The notes under the pieces: model-generated
Seen by the model: only the letters and a program-made list of their open reading frames with translations
Databases searched by the model: none
What the model was told of the DNA's origin: nothing
Source: an uncultured Flavobacteriaceae bacterium
GTDB lineage: Bacteria > Bacteroidota > Bacteroidia > Flavobacteriales > Flavobacteriaceae
Reading direction: 5' to 3'
Length of the DNA: 64,000 nucleotides
Assembly (NCBI GenBank): GCA_943789365.1
Contig: CALSTV010000001.1
Span: 3,061,343-3,125,342, forward strand
Made by a program: the position numbers and the translations under genes
In this document: in pieces, positions 40,828 through 50,308 of the stretch
How positions within the stretch are numbered: the stretch's first letter is position 1
Layout of the letters: each line of letters starts with the position of its first letter

Positions 40828-42384
40828 TTATTGGTTAAGTATCTCCTGCATTTCTTTTTTCAACTCTTTTTTTATTTTTTTATACTTTTTGTCTCCCGCA
40901 ACATTGGTAAATTCATTGGGGTCTATGGCATGGTCGTACAATTCTTCTTTGCCGTTGCCGTAGGAAATATATCTGTATTGCTTGGTTCGGTATGAGAAAT
41001 TTTGCCCGCTGGTTGGGATGTTTTTTCCATAGTTTCCTACAATGGTCAAAGCGCCATTCGGACCTTTCCAATCATTTGTTTTTTCTATAAGTGGGCGTAA
41101 ACTATGTCCGCCTAAGTCACCACCTTGCTCATTTTTCTTATGAGAACCTTCTAGCTGACAATAATCAATAAGTGTAGGGAATAGGTCTACTAAAGATACC
41201 GGATGTGCTACACGTTCTCCTCCTTTGGTACCCGGAGTTTTCAAAATTAAAGGGACACGAGCGCTTTTTTCCCAGGGCGAATTTTTAAACAAATAACTTT
41301 TTTCACCCATTTGCCAACCGTGGTCACTGGTAAAGACCACAATGGTATTGTCTTTAAATTTTGAAGCATTGAGCGCGTCCATTACTTTTCCTATCTGTTC
41401 ATCAACAAAAGTAACGCAGGCCAAATAGGCTTGCAAGAAATGTTTAAGGGCAAGTTCTCTGTTTCCACCGTAGGATTCAACGAGCATTTTATAATATTTT
41501 GGTCCTTTCTTTTTGTCGCTGAAGTTTTCTAACCAAAAAGTGTCTGCTTCGTCGTTTTCTAGCCAATCATTCAAATTAATTTTGTCGATTGGGTACCGGT
41601 CAAAATACTTGTCAGGTGCATGTAAAGGTGTGTGAGGTCGAACAAAGCCAACCCCCATAAAGAAGGGTTGTGGGTCTTCATTTAAAGCCATTTCTTGAAA
41701 TTTCTGTTGTGCCCATGCTGCGTGTCGCTCGTCCGGTAATAGGTCTCGATCTTGGTCGTTTATATAGCGCATTGGAATTTTTTTCCAACCCAAAACCCAA
41801 CCTTTTTCACCTTTTACTCCTGAGGAGGTTCCGGCTGTTGACAAGCGGCCGTAAGAGCCGTCAACGGCTCCAATAGTATTGTAGGGAGCCGGTACTGCGG
41901 GATGTGCCACATTCTTTTCGCCGTTAAAATAAGCAGGACCGTAATTTATGGTGTGATCCATTCCCCATTCCATCCATTCCTTTGGCGGTTTTCCATGGGT
42001 GAGTTTTCCGCTTCCCAAAGTTTTATAACCGTTTTCCTTAAAGAGTTGTATCAATGTTTTGTTGTGTTTTAATACGGGTTGTTTCAACATGGGCGTCCAG
42101 GCATAATCTTTTGAATCATGTGGGTACACCCCGGTAAAAATACTATTTCTGGAAGGTTGGCATACAGGAGCATTCGATTGCGCATTTAAGAATACAGTAC
42201 CCGAAGCTGCCAGTTTATCAATATTAGGAGTATGTACCTGTTTATGACCGCCAAAAGCACCCAGATAATCATTTAGGTCGTCACACATGATAAACAGCAC
42301 GTTGGGATGTTTTGTGTCTTGTGCATAACTCACAATGCTAAATAAAAGGAGAAAAAAGAGCCCAGTAGTCGTTTTTGAAATCAT
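40828..42384 (-). CDS. Secreted S1-type sulfatase (iduronate-2-sulfatase-like)
   Basis: 518 residues. Signal peptide (1-22, ending SYAQ), 'PNVLFIMCDDLNDYLGAFGG' with Asp35-Asp36, formylglycine site Cys75 in 'APVCQPSRNSIFTGVYPH', 'GSGKLTHG', 'GVGFVRPHTPLHAP', and 'VFTSDHGWQMGEKSYLFK'. These segments resemble the iduronate-2-sulfatase-like branch of S1, which is broad in marine Bacteroidota and includes galactan sulfatases. Substrate is not predictable by eye. It is first in the minus-strand gene set of sulfatase, sulfatase, GH2, T9SS, T9SS and HTCS. It is divergent from the giant repeat protein gene. Confidence 0.92.
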   Translation of the reverse strand: MISKTTTGLFFLLLFSIVSYAQDTKHPNVLFIMCDDLNDYLGAFGGHKQVHTPNIDKLAASGTVFLNAQSNAPVCQPSRNSIFTGVYPHDSKDYAWTPMLKQPVLKHNKTLIQLFKENGYKTLGSGKLTHGKPPKEWMEWGMDHTINYGPAYFNGEKNVAHPAVPAPYNTIGAVDGSYGRLSTAGTSSGVKGEKGWVLGWKKIPMRYINDQDRDLLPDERHAAWAQQKFQEMALNEDPQPFFMGVGFVRPHTPLHAPDKYFDRYPIDKINLNDWLENDEADTFWLENFSDKKKGPKYYKMLVESYGGNRELALKHFLQAYLACVTFVDEQIGKVMDALNASKFKDNTIVVFTSDHGWQMGEKSYLFKNSPWEKSARVPLILKTPGTKGGERVAHPVSLVDLFPTLIDYCQLEGSHKKNEQGGDLGGHSLRPLIEKTNDWKGPNGALTIVGNYGKNIPTSGQNFSYRTKQYRYISYGNGKEELYDHAIDPNEFTNVAGDKKYKKIKKELKKEMQEILNQ

Positions 42385-42602
42385 GATTGCATTTTTTTTA
42401 GGAATTGTTTTGTTTTTATAAATAACCTATCTGTCACAATGCAATAATAGTATGCTTCTTCTTAAATGGGTAGTGTAGATGGTTCGTAACTTAGGGCATA
42501 TACTTCGAGTTTGCAGTTTTTTGACGAAACATGTCTTTTTAATTACAAAATTCGGCATAGGGTTTAAACGATAATTAAAAAATGATATAATATTAAATAT
42601 TG

Positions 42603-42610
42603 TATATTTG
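42603..42610 (+). promoter_or_regulatory. Candidate -7 element (TATATTTG) for the giant repeat protein gene
   Basis: TAnnTTTG match 50 bp before the ATG at 42661. It covers the in-frame GTG at 42610, which rules that codon out as the start. Confidence 0.45.
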
Positions 42611-42660
42611 TGGATAAAGTAACAAATGATAAAATATTTCTAATTCAAGAATTTTTGCGT

Positions 42661-45600
42661 ATGAATTTTATTTTTTTTAAAAAACCTTCTTTGAGCCTAT
42701 TTATTGGCTTCCTAATAAGTTTTCAATTACAAGCACAGACAGAAGATTATTTTACCTTGATCTACGATACCGAATTGTTTCCTGATGGTTCTGAATCTTA
42801 TTCGGGAAGTGCGGGTCCACAAGGTGTTGTAATACCCACCAATCCTAACTATACCTATGCCTATTATGTAGATTGGAACGGCGATGGCGATTTTCTAGAT
42901 ACAGATGAAACAAGCCCCTATACCGGTACTGCCACACATACCTATGCTTCCGATGGTGTCTATACCATCCATATCAAAGGGCTGTTTCCTGCAATTTATT
43001 TCTATGCGGAATATGAAACTACTGGTATTGGTGGCCTAACAGTTGCCAATTGGGGAAACAACCTCTGGCAAACTTTTGAATACGCATTTGAAGGAATGAG
43101 AGGCCTGGAAGTAACCGCCACCGATGTACCCGATTTATCAGAGGTTACATCTTTGAAAAGTATGTTTAGACAAACAAGTAGGGGTGGTTTTATCACGGAT
43201 TATGGAGGGCAATTAAACAATTGGGATGTAAGCACTATTACAAATATGAGTGAGGTGTTCAGTGCTTCAAGTTTTAATGGAGCTATTGGTGACTGGGACG
43301 TTAGTGCGGTGACCGATATGAGTTATATGTTTCAATACGCTGTTGCATTCAACCAAAGTTTGGCTTCTTGGGACGTGAGTGCGGTGACCGATATGAGTTC
43401 AATGTTTGCAGAGGCTAGTGCATTCAACCAAAGTTTGGCTTCTTGGGACGTGAGTGCGGTGACCGATATGAGTGATATGTTTCGAGGGGCTAGTGTATTC
43501 GACCAAAGTTTGGCTTCTTGGGACGTGAGTGCGGTGACCGATATGAGTGATATGTTTCGAGGGGCTAGTGTATTCGACCAAAGTTTGGCTTCTTGGGACG
43601 TGAGTGCGGTGACCGATATGAGTTATATGTTTCAATACGCTGTTGCATTCGACCAAAGTTTGGCTTCTTGGGATGTGAGTGCGGTGACCGATATGAGTTA
43701 TATGTTTCGAGAGGCTAGTGCATTCGACCAAAGTTTGGCTTCTTGGGATGTGAGTGCGGTGACCGATATGAGTTATATGTTTTTGGGAGCTAGTATGTCT
43801 GTAGTCAATTTTGATGCTACCCTTGTGGGCTGGGCTACGTTGGATGCCACCGAAACTCAAATCCCCTCAGATATTAGCTTTGGCGCAGGAGAAAACAACT
43901 ATTGTTTTTCTTCCAATGCGTTTTCAGAATTGTATAACAACTACAACTGGGATATTCAGTACGATCAGGGTTATGGAACTAATCTTTGCGAAGATTATAG
44001 CTATATTCAGGATGCGGATTTCAGAAGCTATCTGGCTAATGTACACGGTGTTTCTTTTTCCAGTGAAAATGACAGTTTTGCGCTACTGTCTGCTATTGAA
44101 GCAATTGAGGCTATTGATATTTCTGCGCTGCAATATCAAGGAATTTCAGACCTTTCGGAAATCAGAATCTTTACAGGTTTGACTTCACTGAATATTCAAT
44201 ACAGTGCAATAACTGGGTTAGACATAAGCATGTTGCCCAATCTCACCGCACTTGTTGTACAAGACTGTGTAAATTTGAGGTATCTCAATATGCGAAATGG
44301 AAGCAATAGCAGTTTTACAGCGTTTAATGCTACTAATACCCCCAAACTCAACTGTATTCAGGTAGACGAAAACTACGATGATAACGAAAATATAGATTGG
44401 ACTTCAACAGATATCGACGACAGTTTTAGCAGCAATAACTGCTATTTTACCTTGACCTACAATACCGAATTGTTTCCTGATGGTTCTGAATCTTATCCGG
44501 AAAGAGCGGGTCCACAAGGTGTTGTAATACCCACCAATCCTAACTATACCTATGCCTATTATGTAGATTGGAATGGCGATGGCGATTTTTTAGACAGCGA
44601 TGAAACCGTTCCTTATACAGGTACTGCAAAACATACCTACCCTTCCGATGGTGTCTATACCGTACATATAAAAGGGCTGTTTCCTGCAATTTATTTCTAT
44701 GCGGAATATGAAACTACTGGTATTGGTGGCCTAACAGTTGCCAATTGGGGAAACAACCTCTGGCAAACTTTTGAATACGCATTTGAAGGAATGAGAGGCC
44801 TGGAAGTAACCGCCACCGATGTACCCGATTTATCAGAGGTTACATCTTTGAAAAGTATGTTTAGACAAACAAGTAGGGGTGGTTTTATCACGGATTATGG
44901 AGGGCAATTAAACAATTGGGATGTAAGCACTATTACAAATATGAGTGAGGTGTTCAGTGCTTCAAGTTTTAATGGAGCTATTGGTGACTGGGACGTTAGT
45001 GCGGTGACCGATATGAGTTATATGTTTCAATACGCTGTTGCATTCAACCAAAGTTTGGCTTCTTGGGACGTGAGTGCGGTGACCGATATGAGTTCAATGT
45101 TTGCAGAGGCTAGTGCATTCAACCAAAGTTTGGCTTCTTGGGACGTGAGTGCGGTGACCGATATGAGTGATATGTTTCGAGGGGCTAGTGTATTCGACCA
45201 AAGTTTGGCTTCTTGGGACGTGAGTGCGGTGACCGATATGAGTGATATGTTTCGAGGGGCTAGTGTATTCGACCAAAGTTTGGCTTCTTGGGACGTGAGT
45301 GCGGTGACCGATATGAGTTATATGTTTCAATACGCTGTTGCATTCGACCAAAGTTTGGCTTCTTGGGATGTGAGTGCGGTGACCGATATGAGTGATATGT
45401 TTTACGGAGCTAGTGTATTCGACCAAAGTTTGGCTTCTTGGGACGTGAGTACGGTGACCGATATGAGTTATATGTTTCGAGAGGCTAGTGCATTCAACCA
45501 AAGTTTGGCTTCTTGGGACATTAGTGCGGTGACCGATATGAGTTATATGTTTTTGGGAGCTAGTATGTCTGTAGCCAATTTTGATGCTACCCTTATGGGC

Positions 45601-47223
45601 TGGGCTGCGTTGGATGCTACCGAAACTCAAATCCCCTCAGGTATTAGCTTTGGCGCAGGAGAAAACAACTATTGCCTGTCTGTAGGAGCTATTGGAAATT
45701 TACAGTCCAACTATAGCTGGACTTTTGATTTTGATATCGGATTTGGTGTTCCGGATTGTGCCGAGTTTGGCAATGCTTATATTCCAGATCCGGTTTTCAG
45801 GAGCTACCTTACAAATGAACACAGTTTGTCTTTTTACAATGACGATTTGGGGTTCTATGTTTCTCCAAACGAGATAGTAGGGATTTCTGTGCTTGAGGTA
45901 CCTCATACCGGCTATAATGAAATTTCAGATCTTACCGGGATAGAGTATTTTTTAGGACTGGAAAATCTAAAAGTGCGTTTTACATCTCTAACAACATTGG
46001 ACGTGAGTATGTTGCCCAATCTTAGCATTTTAAACACCAGAAATTGTCCGAATTTGAGATACCTCAATGCTCGCAATGGCAATACTAGTAACTTTACGTA
46101 TTTTGCTTGTGACAATACGCCCAAGTTAAATTGTATTGAAGTGGACGAAAACTATGATGAGAACCCCAATATAGATTGGAGTATCAGAGATGACAATGAC
46201 AGTTTTAACAACAGCGGGAGTTGTTCCAACCCTTATTTTACTATGGTATGGGAAACAACGAGCGCTGATAAAACGATTTACATTCCTATACTGGAATCTA
46301 GCGGTCCCTATCATTATTATGTAGATTGGAATGGCGATGGTGATTTTTTAGATAGCGATGAAACAGAATTCTACACAAATCAAGCCAGTCATAGTTTCGC
46401 CAATTCGGGAACACATACCATACATATCAAAGGGGTATTTTCTCATATTTATTTCGCAAATTCGAATTCCTCCAGAACAAAATTAAAAGAAATTAGCAAT
46501 TGGGGTGCAATTCAATGGAAATCTATGGGATACGCATTTTATGGCTGTTCAAATCTACAAGTCACGGCTACAGACGCTCCTTATTTGAGTGAGCTAACCT
46601 CTCACTCTTTTGAAGGAATGTTTAGAAATTGTACTGCTTTAAATGCCAGTTTCAATCACTGGGATGTCAGTACCATCACAAGCTTGAAACGTATGTTTGA
46701 AGGTGCTACGGCCTATGATCAGAGTCTGTCCGACTGGGACATTAGCAATGTTTCCGATATGGAAGATATGTTTAAGGACTCTGGGCTATCAACTACCAAT
46801 TATGATCAAACCTTAATGGGTTGGGCTGTTTTGGATTCGGACAATGGAGAAACTCAAATTCCGCAAAATGTTACTTTGGGAGCAGAAGGGCTTTTCTATT
46901 GCTTAGGGTATGATGCACGGCAGGATCTGATAGAAGACTTTAATTGGTCTATATTAGGCGACGAAGCTTGTGGAACCTTGGATGGTTTGAAGCAAACATT
47001 AGAAGCGGTAGTTACTTTTCCGAACCCGATAAATGGAATGCTGTATATTACAAATGCGAGCTTGTTAGATGCTGTAGAAATATACAATGTCAATGGACAG
47101 TTAATGGTACAGCAGCAAGACCATTTAGAAAGTATTGATGTAAGTCAGTTGGCATCAGGTAAGTATATAGTGAAACTGAAAAGAGGAGTGGATGTAAGGG
47201 TAGTACATATCGTAAAAGAGTGA
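42661..47223 (+). CDS. Giant BspA/DUF285-repeat surface protein with T9SS sorting domain
   Basis: 1520 residues from the ATG at 42661 (signal peptide 1-26, ending LQAQ). It is built of three modules. Modules 1 (about 31-595) and 2 (about 596-1190) each have a beta domain ('YYVDWNGDGDFLD'), a DUF285/BspA array of 25-residue repeats ('SLASWDVSAVTDMSYMF') and a leucine-rich tail ('YIQDADFRSYL'). Module 3 (about 1192-1440) is diverged and has only two or three repeats. A T9SS type A domain (about 1450-1520, ending 'RVVHIVKE') follows. The array has 6 perfect units in module 1 and 7 in module 2. BspA-like proteins are surface adhesins, often binding host or other cells. The ligand here is unknown. 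Confidence 0.92.
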   Translation: MNFIFFKKPSLSLFIGFLISFQLQAQTEDYFTLIYDTELFPDGSESYSGSAGPQGVVIPTNPNYTYAYYVDWNGDGDFLDTDETSPYTGTATHTYASDGVYTIHIKGLFPAIYFYAEYETTGIGGLTVANWGNNLWQTFEYAFEGMRGLEVTATDVPDLSEVTSLKSMFRQTSRGGFITDYGGQLNNWDVSTITNMSEVFSASSFNGAIGDWDVSAVTDMSYMFQYAVAFNQSLASWDVSAVTDMSSMFAEASAFNQSLASWDVSAVTDMSDMFRGASVFDQSLASWDVSAVTDMSDMFRGASVFDQSLASWDVSAVTDMSYMFQYAVAFDQSLASWDVSAVTDMSYMFREASAFDQSLASWDVSAVTDMSYMFLGASMSVVNFDATLVGWATLDATETQIPSDISFGAGENNYCFSSNAFSELYNNYNWDIQYDQGYGTNLCEDYSYIQDADFRSYLANVHGVSFSSENDSFALLSAIEAIEAIDISALQYQGISDLSEIRIFTGLTSLNIQYSAITGLDISMLPNLTALVVQDCVNLRYLNMRNGSNSSFTAFNATNTPKLNCIQVDENYDDNENIDWTSTDIDDSFSSNNCYFTLTYNTELFPDGSESYPERAGPQGVVIPTNPNYTYAYYVDWNGDGDFLDSDETVPYTGTAKHTYPSDGVYTVHIKGLFPAIYFYAEYETTGIGGLTVANWGNNLWQTFEYAFEGMRGLEVTATDVPDLSEVTSLKSMFRQTSRGGFITDYGGQLNNWDVSTITNMSEVFSASSFNGAIGDWDVSAVTDMSYMFQYAVAFNQSLASWDVSAVTDMSSMFAEASAFNQSLASWDVSAVTDMSDMFRGASVFDQSLASWDVSAVTDMSDMFRGASVFDQSLASWDVSAVTDMSYMFQYAVAFDQSLASWDVSAVTDMSDMFYGASVFDQSLASWDVSTVTDMSYMFREASAFNQSLASWDISAVTDMSYMFLGASMSVANFDATLMGWAALDATETQIPSGISFGAGENNYCLSVGAIGNLQSNYSWTFDFDIGFGVPDCAEFGNAYIPDPVFRSYLTNEHSLSFYNDDLGFYVSPNEIVGISVLEVPHTGYNEISDLTGIEYFLGLENLKVRFTSLTTLDVSMLPNLSILNTRNCPNLRYLNARNGNTSNFTYFACDNTPKLNCIEVDENYDENPNIDWSIRDDNDSFNNSGSCSNPYFTMVWETTSADKTIYIPILESSGPYHYYVDWNGDGDFLDSDETEFYTNQASHSFANSGTHTIHIKGVFSHIYFANSNSSRTKLKEISNWGAIQWKSMGYAFYGCSNLQVTATDAPYLSELTSHSFEGMFRNCTALNASFNHWDVSTITSLKRMFEGATAYDQSLSDWDISNVSDMEDMFKDSGLSTTNYDQTLMGWAVLDSDNGETQIPQNVTLGAEGLFYCLGYDARQDLIEDFNWSILGDEACGTLDGLKQTLEAVVTFPNPINGMLYITNASLLDAVEIYNVNGQLMVQQQDHLESIDVSQLASGKYIVKLKRGVDVRVVHIVKE
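42976..43698 (+). repeat. Long direct repeat inside the giant surface protein gene, copy 1
   Basis: 723 bp that match 44671-45393 base for base by eye, including third codon positions. Offset 1695 bp. Flanking parts of the modules are also similar but carry substitutions. Confidence 0.9.
43345..43794 (+). repeat. Six 75-bp tandem repeats (DUF285 units, module 1)
   Basis: Six in-frame 75-bp units, each encoding 25 residues around SLASWDVSAVTDMS. The repeats begin with GCATTC or GTATTC. Confidence 0.95.
44671..45393 (+). repeat. Long direct repeat inside the giant surface protein gene, copy 2
   Basis: Second copy of the 42976-43698 segment, identical by eye over 723 bp. Confidence 0.9.
45040..45564 (+). 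repeat. Seven 75-bp tandem repeats (DUF285 units, module 2)
   Basis: Seven in-frame 75-bp units. One more than in module 1, showing unit gain or loss. Confidence 0.95.
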
Positions 47224-47331
47224 GGTAGTAATGAAGCGTGGTAACGTGAGATAGGTGCAAAGTGGCAAAGCTACGGAGGTTTAAAGTTGAATTGTTGAAA
47301 TGAGATATCCCTAATAGTCAAGCCATACACC

Positions 47332-47422
47332 AGCCACCAGCCGTCAGCCACCAGCCACCAGCCGTCAGCCGTCAGCCGTCAGCCACCAGCCAAAAGCCAA
47401 AAGCCGATAGCCGGAAGCCGTG
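47332..47422. repeat. 13-unit heptanucleotide array (array 2)
   Basis: Thirteen AGCCNNN units in perfect 7-bp register (NNN is ACC, GTC, AAA, GAT, GGA or GTG) in the gap between the convergent genes ending at 47223 and 47441. Confidence 0.95.
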
Positions 47423-47440
47423 GTCTATACTTAATCCTAA

Positions 47441-47908
47441 CTATTGGTCATTCGTCATTTTATACTTTCCATTTTCAAAGAATAAAATTGTTTTCTCTGT
47501 TTTAGGAAGTTGTGCAATGAGAAAGGGTTGAGTGATTACCGCTGCTGCCATTCCGTTGGGACTTATGATGGAATAATAAAAATGTATTTCATTTTCGTTT
47601 TCTTGAAGTGCGTCAATGGTAACTGAATACCCTGCCGAATTTTGTTCTCCGATAAAAACTTCAAGCAGCATATGTGTGTCGTAGTTTACGGTATGTAATC
47701 CATTTTCTGAAAGGAAAGCAGCATCTAATAAGCTTGTGTTTTGCGTGCCGTCGGTTGCTACAATCAATTTTTTTTCGATTACAGGAGAAAATTGTCCTTG
47801 TGCAATTATTTCATGTGAGATAGGAGTGAAGTCGAGTGCACTCTTTTGACTGCCACAAGCGTTTATAATTAAAAAAATACTGCTGATAATTCCTAAAGAT
47901 AGTTTCAT
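47441..47908 (-). CDS. Lipoprotein with PrcB-like C-terminal domain
   Basis: 155 residues. The lipobox is 'LIINACGSQ' with Cys18. The mature chain starts with 'TPISHEIIAQGQFSPV' and ends in a small beta domain resembling the PrcB C-terminal fold: 'SAGYSVTIDALQEN', 'IHFYYSIISPNGM', 'VITQPFLIAQLPK'. PrcB-type proteins accompany a surface protease in spirochaetes, but Bacteroidota members are uncharacterised. It is the last gene of a minus-strand run and begins 12 bp after the DinB-like gene, so the two are likely co-transcribed. Confidence 0.6.
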   Translation of the reverse strand: MKLSLGIISSIFLIINACGSQKSALDFTPISHEIIAQGQFSPVIEKKLIVATDGTQNTSLLDAAFLSENGLHTVNYDTHMLLEVFIGEQNSAGYSVTIDALQENENEIHFYYSIISPNGMAAAVITQPFLIAQLPKTEKTILFFENGKYKMTNDQ

Positions 47909-47920
47909 GAATCCCTGTTT

Positions 47921-48409
47921 TTAATAACCGTTAATTTCAATTCCGATAACTTTCTTCCAAACCACAAGATTGCCGCAATGAATTGAAATATGCGTTGTTA
48001 GGTGATGTGCAAACCAAGCATCTAGATTGGGTAACATACCTTTGATGAGCGGACTCGGATGTGCACCCTTTCGTTGTGCGTCGCTTAGTTCATTATAAAC
48101 CTTCAACAAAGCGTTGTAACGCCTTTTGATTTTTTCCAATAACAAAGCCTTTGAAGGCAAGTTTTCCAAACGGTCTATTTTGCCTCTGGTATTTTGAAAA
48201 TAGGAAACCCAATCCGTATTTTCTTTGTAGGGAATTTCCAAATGTTTTAATAAATCTTCCGCTTCCACATAGATATGTCCTAAAATCCATCCTGCAGAAT
48301 TAAACCCGTCTAACTGTTTTTCATACAGGCGTTCTTCGGGAATATTCGCTACGAGTTTCTCCAAATAATTGAGTTGGAACTTGTACAAAGCTGCGATGGT
48401 TTCTTTCAT
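47921..48409 (-). CDS. DinB-like four-helix-bundle protein
   Basis: 162 residues from the ATG at 48409. The frame stays open upstream to 48496, but those 29 codons are translated heptamer array (array 3) and are not part of the fold. 'WILGHIYVEAEDLLKHL' and 'HHLTTHISIHCGNLVVWKK' are in the positions of the two His-containing helices of the DinB/YfiT superfamily. Members are metal-dependent thiol transferases or of unknown function. Nothing defines the substrate. The array separates it from the BamA-like gene upstream on the same strand. Confidence 0.7.
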   Translation of the reverse strand: MKETIAALYKFQLNYLEKLVANIPEERLYEKQLDGFNSAGWILGHIYVEAEDLLKHLEIPYKENTDWVSYFQNTRGKIDRLENLPSKALLLEKIKRRYNALLKVYNELSDAQRKGAHPSPLIKGMLPNLDAWFAHHLTTHISIHCGNLVVWKKVIGIEINGY

Positions 48410-48428
48410 GTTTTTTTTGTTTTTGGTA

Positions 48429-48484
48429 AGTAGCCAGTAGCCAGTAGCCAGTAGCTGGTAGCCGGCAGCCAGTAGCTGCCTGCC
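48429..48484. repeat. 8-unit heptanucleotide array (array 3)
   Basis: Eight units of AGTAGCC or close variants (GGTAGCC, GGCAGCC, AGTAGCT) in perfect 7-bp register, between the DinB-like gene start (48409) and the BamA-like gene end (48503). Confidence 0.9.
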
Positions 48485-48502
48485 TCCATTGCTCATTGTT
48501 TA

Positions 48503-49627
48503 TTATCTCGTAAATGCTTCTCCAATTCTAAAATAGATACCCCAATCATCTTTACCTGCGGCTACGTCCATTCCTACGGTGATTCGTGAACTAGGTATAG
48601 CCATAAATCTGACGCCCACACCTGCAGCTGGTAATAGTTCGTTAAATTTAAAATCTTCAGGTCCATTTACGGCTGCAGCGACACCACCAAAAGCCACATA
48701 CCCCCAACGATCGGTCATCCAATGTCTGTATTCAGTTTGAACATCATATACCTGATTAGCGCGGTGTTTTCCGTTCGAATACCCACGTAAATCATCGCGA
48801 CCAACAATATTTTGTCCTGCAAAAGGAACATCTCCCAAGGCCGCCTGTCCATAGGCTCTTAGCAATAAGGTGTTCTTTTCTCCCTGTTGAAAGTATTTGT
48901 TGTACTGAAAATTGACGTTCGTATAACTTGTGGTCGATCCTAAACTCTCTAAAAAACTAGTGGTTGATAATTTGGCATTGAAGCCTTTAATTGGTTGCAT
49001 TTGATTGTCTCTCTTATCGTATTCAGAAGAAAGACCAAATCCAAATAAATCTTGTGAATCAGAAGGAGCGCCCGTAATATCGAAAGTTGTTTTGTTGTGC
49101 GCATAAATGATATTTACACCAGCATACAAGCGGTCAAAAACATTGACCATAAAATCGGAATAGACAAATTGAAACTGCGTCGAATAATCTATAAAAACAC
49201 CTTCTTCTTCAAAAACAGGAGGTGGAGGTATGGGAAGATTGTCGAAAAAATTCCCCCAATCCAAATAGGTTTGAAAATTGATATTTCCCATTCCTGTCAC
49301 AAAAAGGGCTCTGTATTTGTCCTCTTTAAAGTAAAACTTACTAGGAAGTACAGCAAACCAAGTGTTATTTGCAGAATAGGTACCAATTATATTGGTGCTC
49401 GATTCAGGTGAAATTGTATCCTTTCTATTCAGCCTGTAAATTCCAGCAGCCATAAATCCGACAGAGGTCTTAAAACTGTTGTTATAGGAAAGGGTTGGTA
49501 TCAGAACCGTTTTGATTCTTTTTTCCTTTTTGGGAAGCGTATCGTTTTTTTGCTGACCAAATACAGAACTGGTCATGGCAAGTCCACAAAGAAGAATGAT
49601 AAACGTATGTCGGCTGAAGATTTTCAT
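48503..49627 (-). CDS. Outer-membrane Omp85/BamA-like barrel protein
   Basis: 374 residues from the ATG at 49627 (a TTG at 49633 lies 6 bp upstream). Signal peptide 1-24 ending 'SSVFGQ'. The rest is a single Omp85-type 16-strand barrel without POTRA domains: 'RRDNQMQPIKGFNAKLS'-like opening strands (here 'YDKRDNQMQPIKGF'), a central 'RDDLRGYSNGKHR' segment corresponding to the conserved L6 RGY motif of BamA/TamA, and 'GVGVRFMAIPSSRITVGMD' near the end. These barrels without POTRA domains are common in Bacteroidota as 'surface antigen' or BamA/TamA family proteins of unknown role, sometimes paired with phospholipase domains. Confidence 0.8.
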   Translation of the reverse strand: MKIFSRHTFIILLCGLAMTSSVFGQQKNDTLPKKEKRIKTVLIPTLSYNNSFKTSVGFMAAGIYRLNRKDTISPESSTNIIGTYSANNTWFAVLPSKFYFKEDKYRALFVTGMGNINFQTYLDWGNFFDNLPIPPPPVFEEEGVFIDYSTQFQFVYSDFMVNVFDRLYAGVNIIYAHNKTTFDITGAPSDSQDLFGFGLSSEYDKRDNQMQPIKGFNAKLSTTSFLESLGSTTSYTNVNFQYNKYFQQGEKNTLLLRAYGQAALGDVPFAGQNIVGRDDLRGYSNGKHRANQVYDVQTEYRHWMTDRWGYVAFGGVAAAVNGPEDFKFNELLPAAGVGVRFMAIPSSRITVGMDVAAGKDDWGIYFRIGEAFTR

Positions 49628-49662
49628 AGGCAATTGTTGCTGGAAATGTTAATTTGTTTATA

Positions 49663-49670
49663 CAAAAATA
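49663..49670 (-). promoter_or_regulatory. Candidate -7 element (TATTTTTG) for the BamA-like gene
   Basis: TAnnTTTG match 35 bp upstream of the ATG at 49627, in the 48-bp gap after the DUF502 gene. Confidence 0.4.
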
Positions 49671-49675
49671 AATTA

Positions 49676-50290
49676 TTACGGTGTCTTAAAAAAGGCGACA
49701 TTCATTTTTTTAGCCAATATGTCGCCAGAGTTCATCCCTAGTTTTTTTAATATTTTAACGGCTTCAACCGCGGTGATGTCTATTTTTTTAATGCGCTCTT
49801 TTTTTACAAAAACAACGTCGCCAGACATAGGGCTGGGGGCGCCCGGTAAAAATACAGTGCTCAATTCCTCGTCAATAGTATCCATCAAAAAACCGAGTTG
49901 CCATACTTCTTCGACATCTACCAGAACCACGTCATTATGGTATTTAGTTTCCAAACCAACAGCACTTTCACTCATGCCTTTAATCAACGTATAACCCGGG
50001 ATATTGGAAAGAATGTTATCTTCTGCCCAATTTTTTACACGATTGGCAATTCTGGTCTTTGCAAATAGACCTGCCAAAAGACAAAGTAGTATAAGGACAA
50101 AGAAAGCCACGATTCTTGCCGTAGGAACCCCTCCAATAGACTCCATAGGAAGTTTTTCTACGATGGGACCCACCAATAAACGCAGTATTTCAACTACCTT
50201 TCCAAAAATAAGCAATACAATTACCAAGGGTACAATAAAAAATAAACCACCAATCAATGTGGCTTTGAAATAATTTATAAGTCGTTTCAT
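49676..50290 (-). CDS. DUF502 family membrane protein
   Basis: 204 residues, the usual size for DUF502. Two membrane helices (about 8-35 and 60-80) are followed by a conserved soluble domain with 'NILSNIPGYTLIKGMSESA', 'VLVDVEEVWQLGFLMDT' and 'VFLPGAPSPMSGDVVFVKK', all family signatures. The function is unknown (in plants, relatives are the COV membrane proteins). It lies 18 bp downstream of the ecotin gene and may be co-transcribed with it. Confidence 0.9.
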   Translation of the reverse strand: MKRLINYFKATLIGGLFFIVPLVIVLLIFGKVVEILRLLVGPIVEKLPMESIGGVPTARIVAFFVLILLCLLAGLFAKTRIANRVKNWAEDNILSNIPGYTLIKGMSESAVGLETKYHNDVVLVDVEEVWQLGFLMDTIDEELSTVFLPGAPSPMSGDVVFVKKERIKKIDITAVEAVKILKKLGMNSGDILAKKMNVAFFKTP

Positions 50291-50308
50291 AGGCTATAGA
50301 ATAGGGGA

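Noticed and set aside
42610-42660. GTG start of the giant surface protein at 42610
   Set aside because: It overlaps a TATATTTG -7 element, and the ATG at 42661 gives a clean signal peptide.
43345-45564. The 75-bp repeats as a possible CRISPR array
   Set aside because: They are contiguous in-frame repeats coding 25-residue DUF285 units, with no spacers between them and no cas genes nearby.
43399-45630. Minus-strand open frames of 153 and 178 codons opposite the repeat modules
   Set aside because: They mirror the repeat structure of the plus-strand gene in another frame and contain no independent protein signature.
48410-48496. In-frame N-terminal extension of the DinB-like protein
   Set aside because: The extra 29 codons are a translation of heptamer array 3. 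The fold begins at the ATG at 48409.
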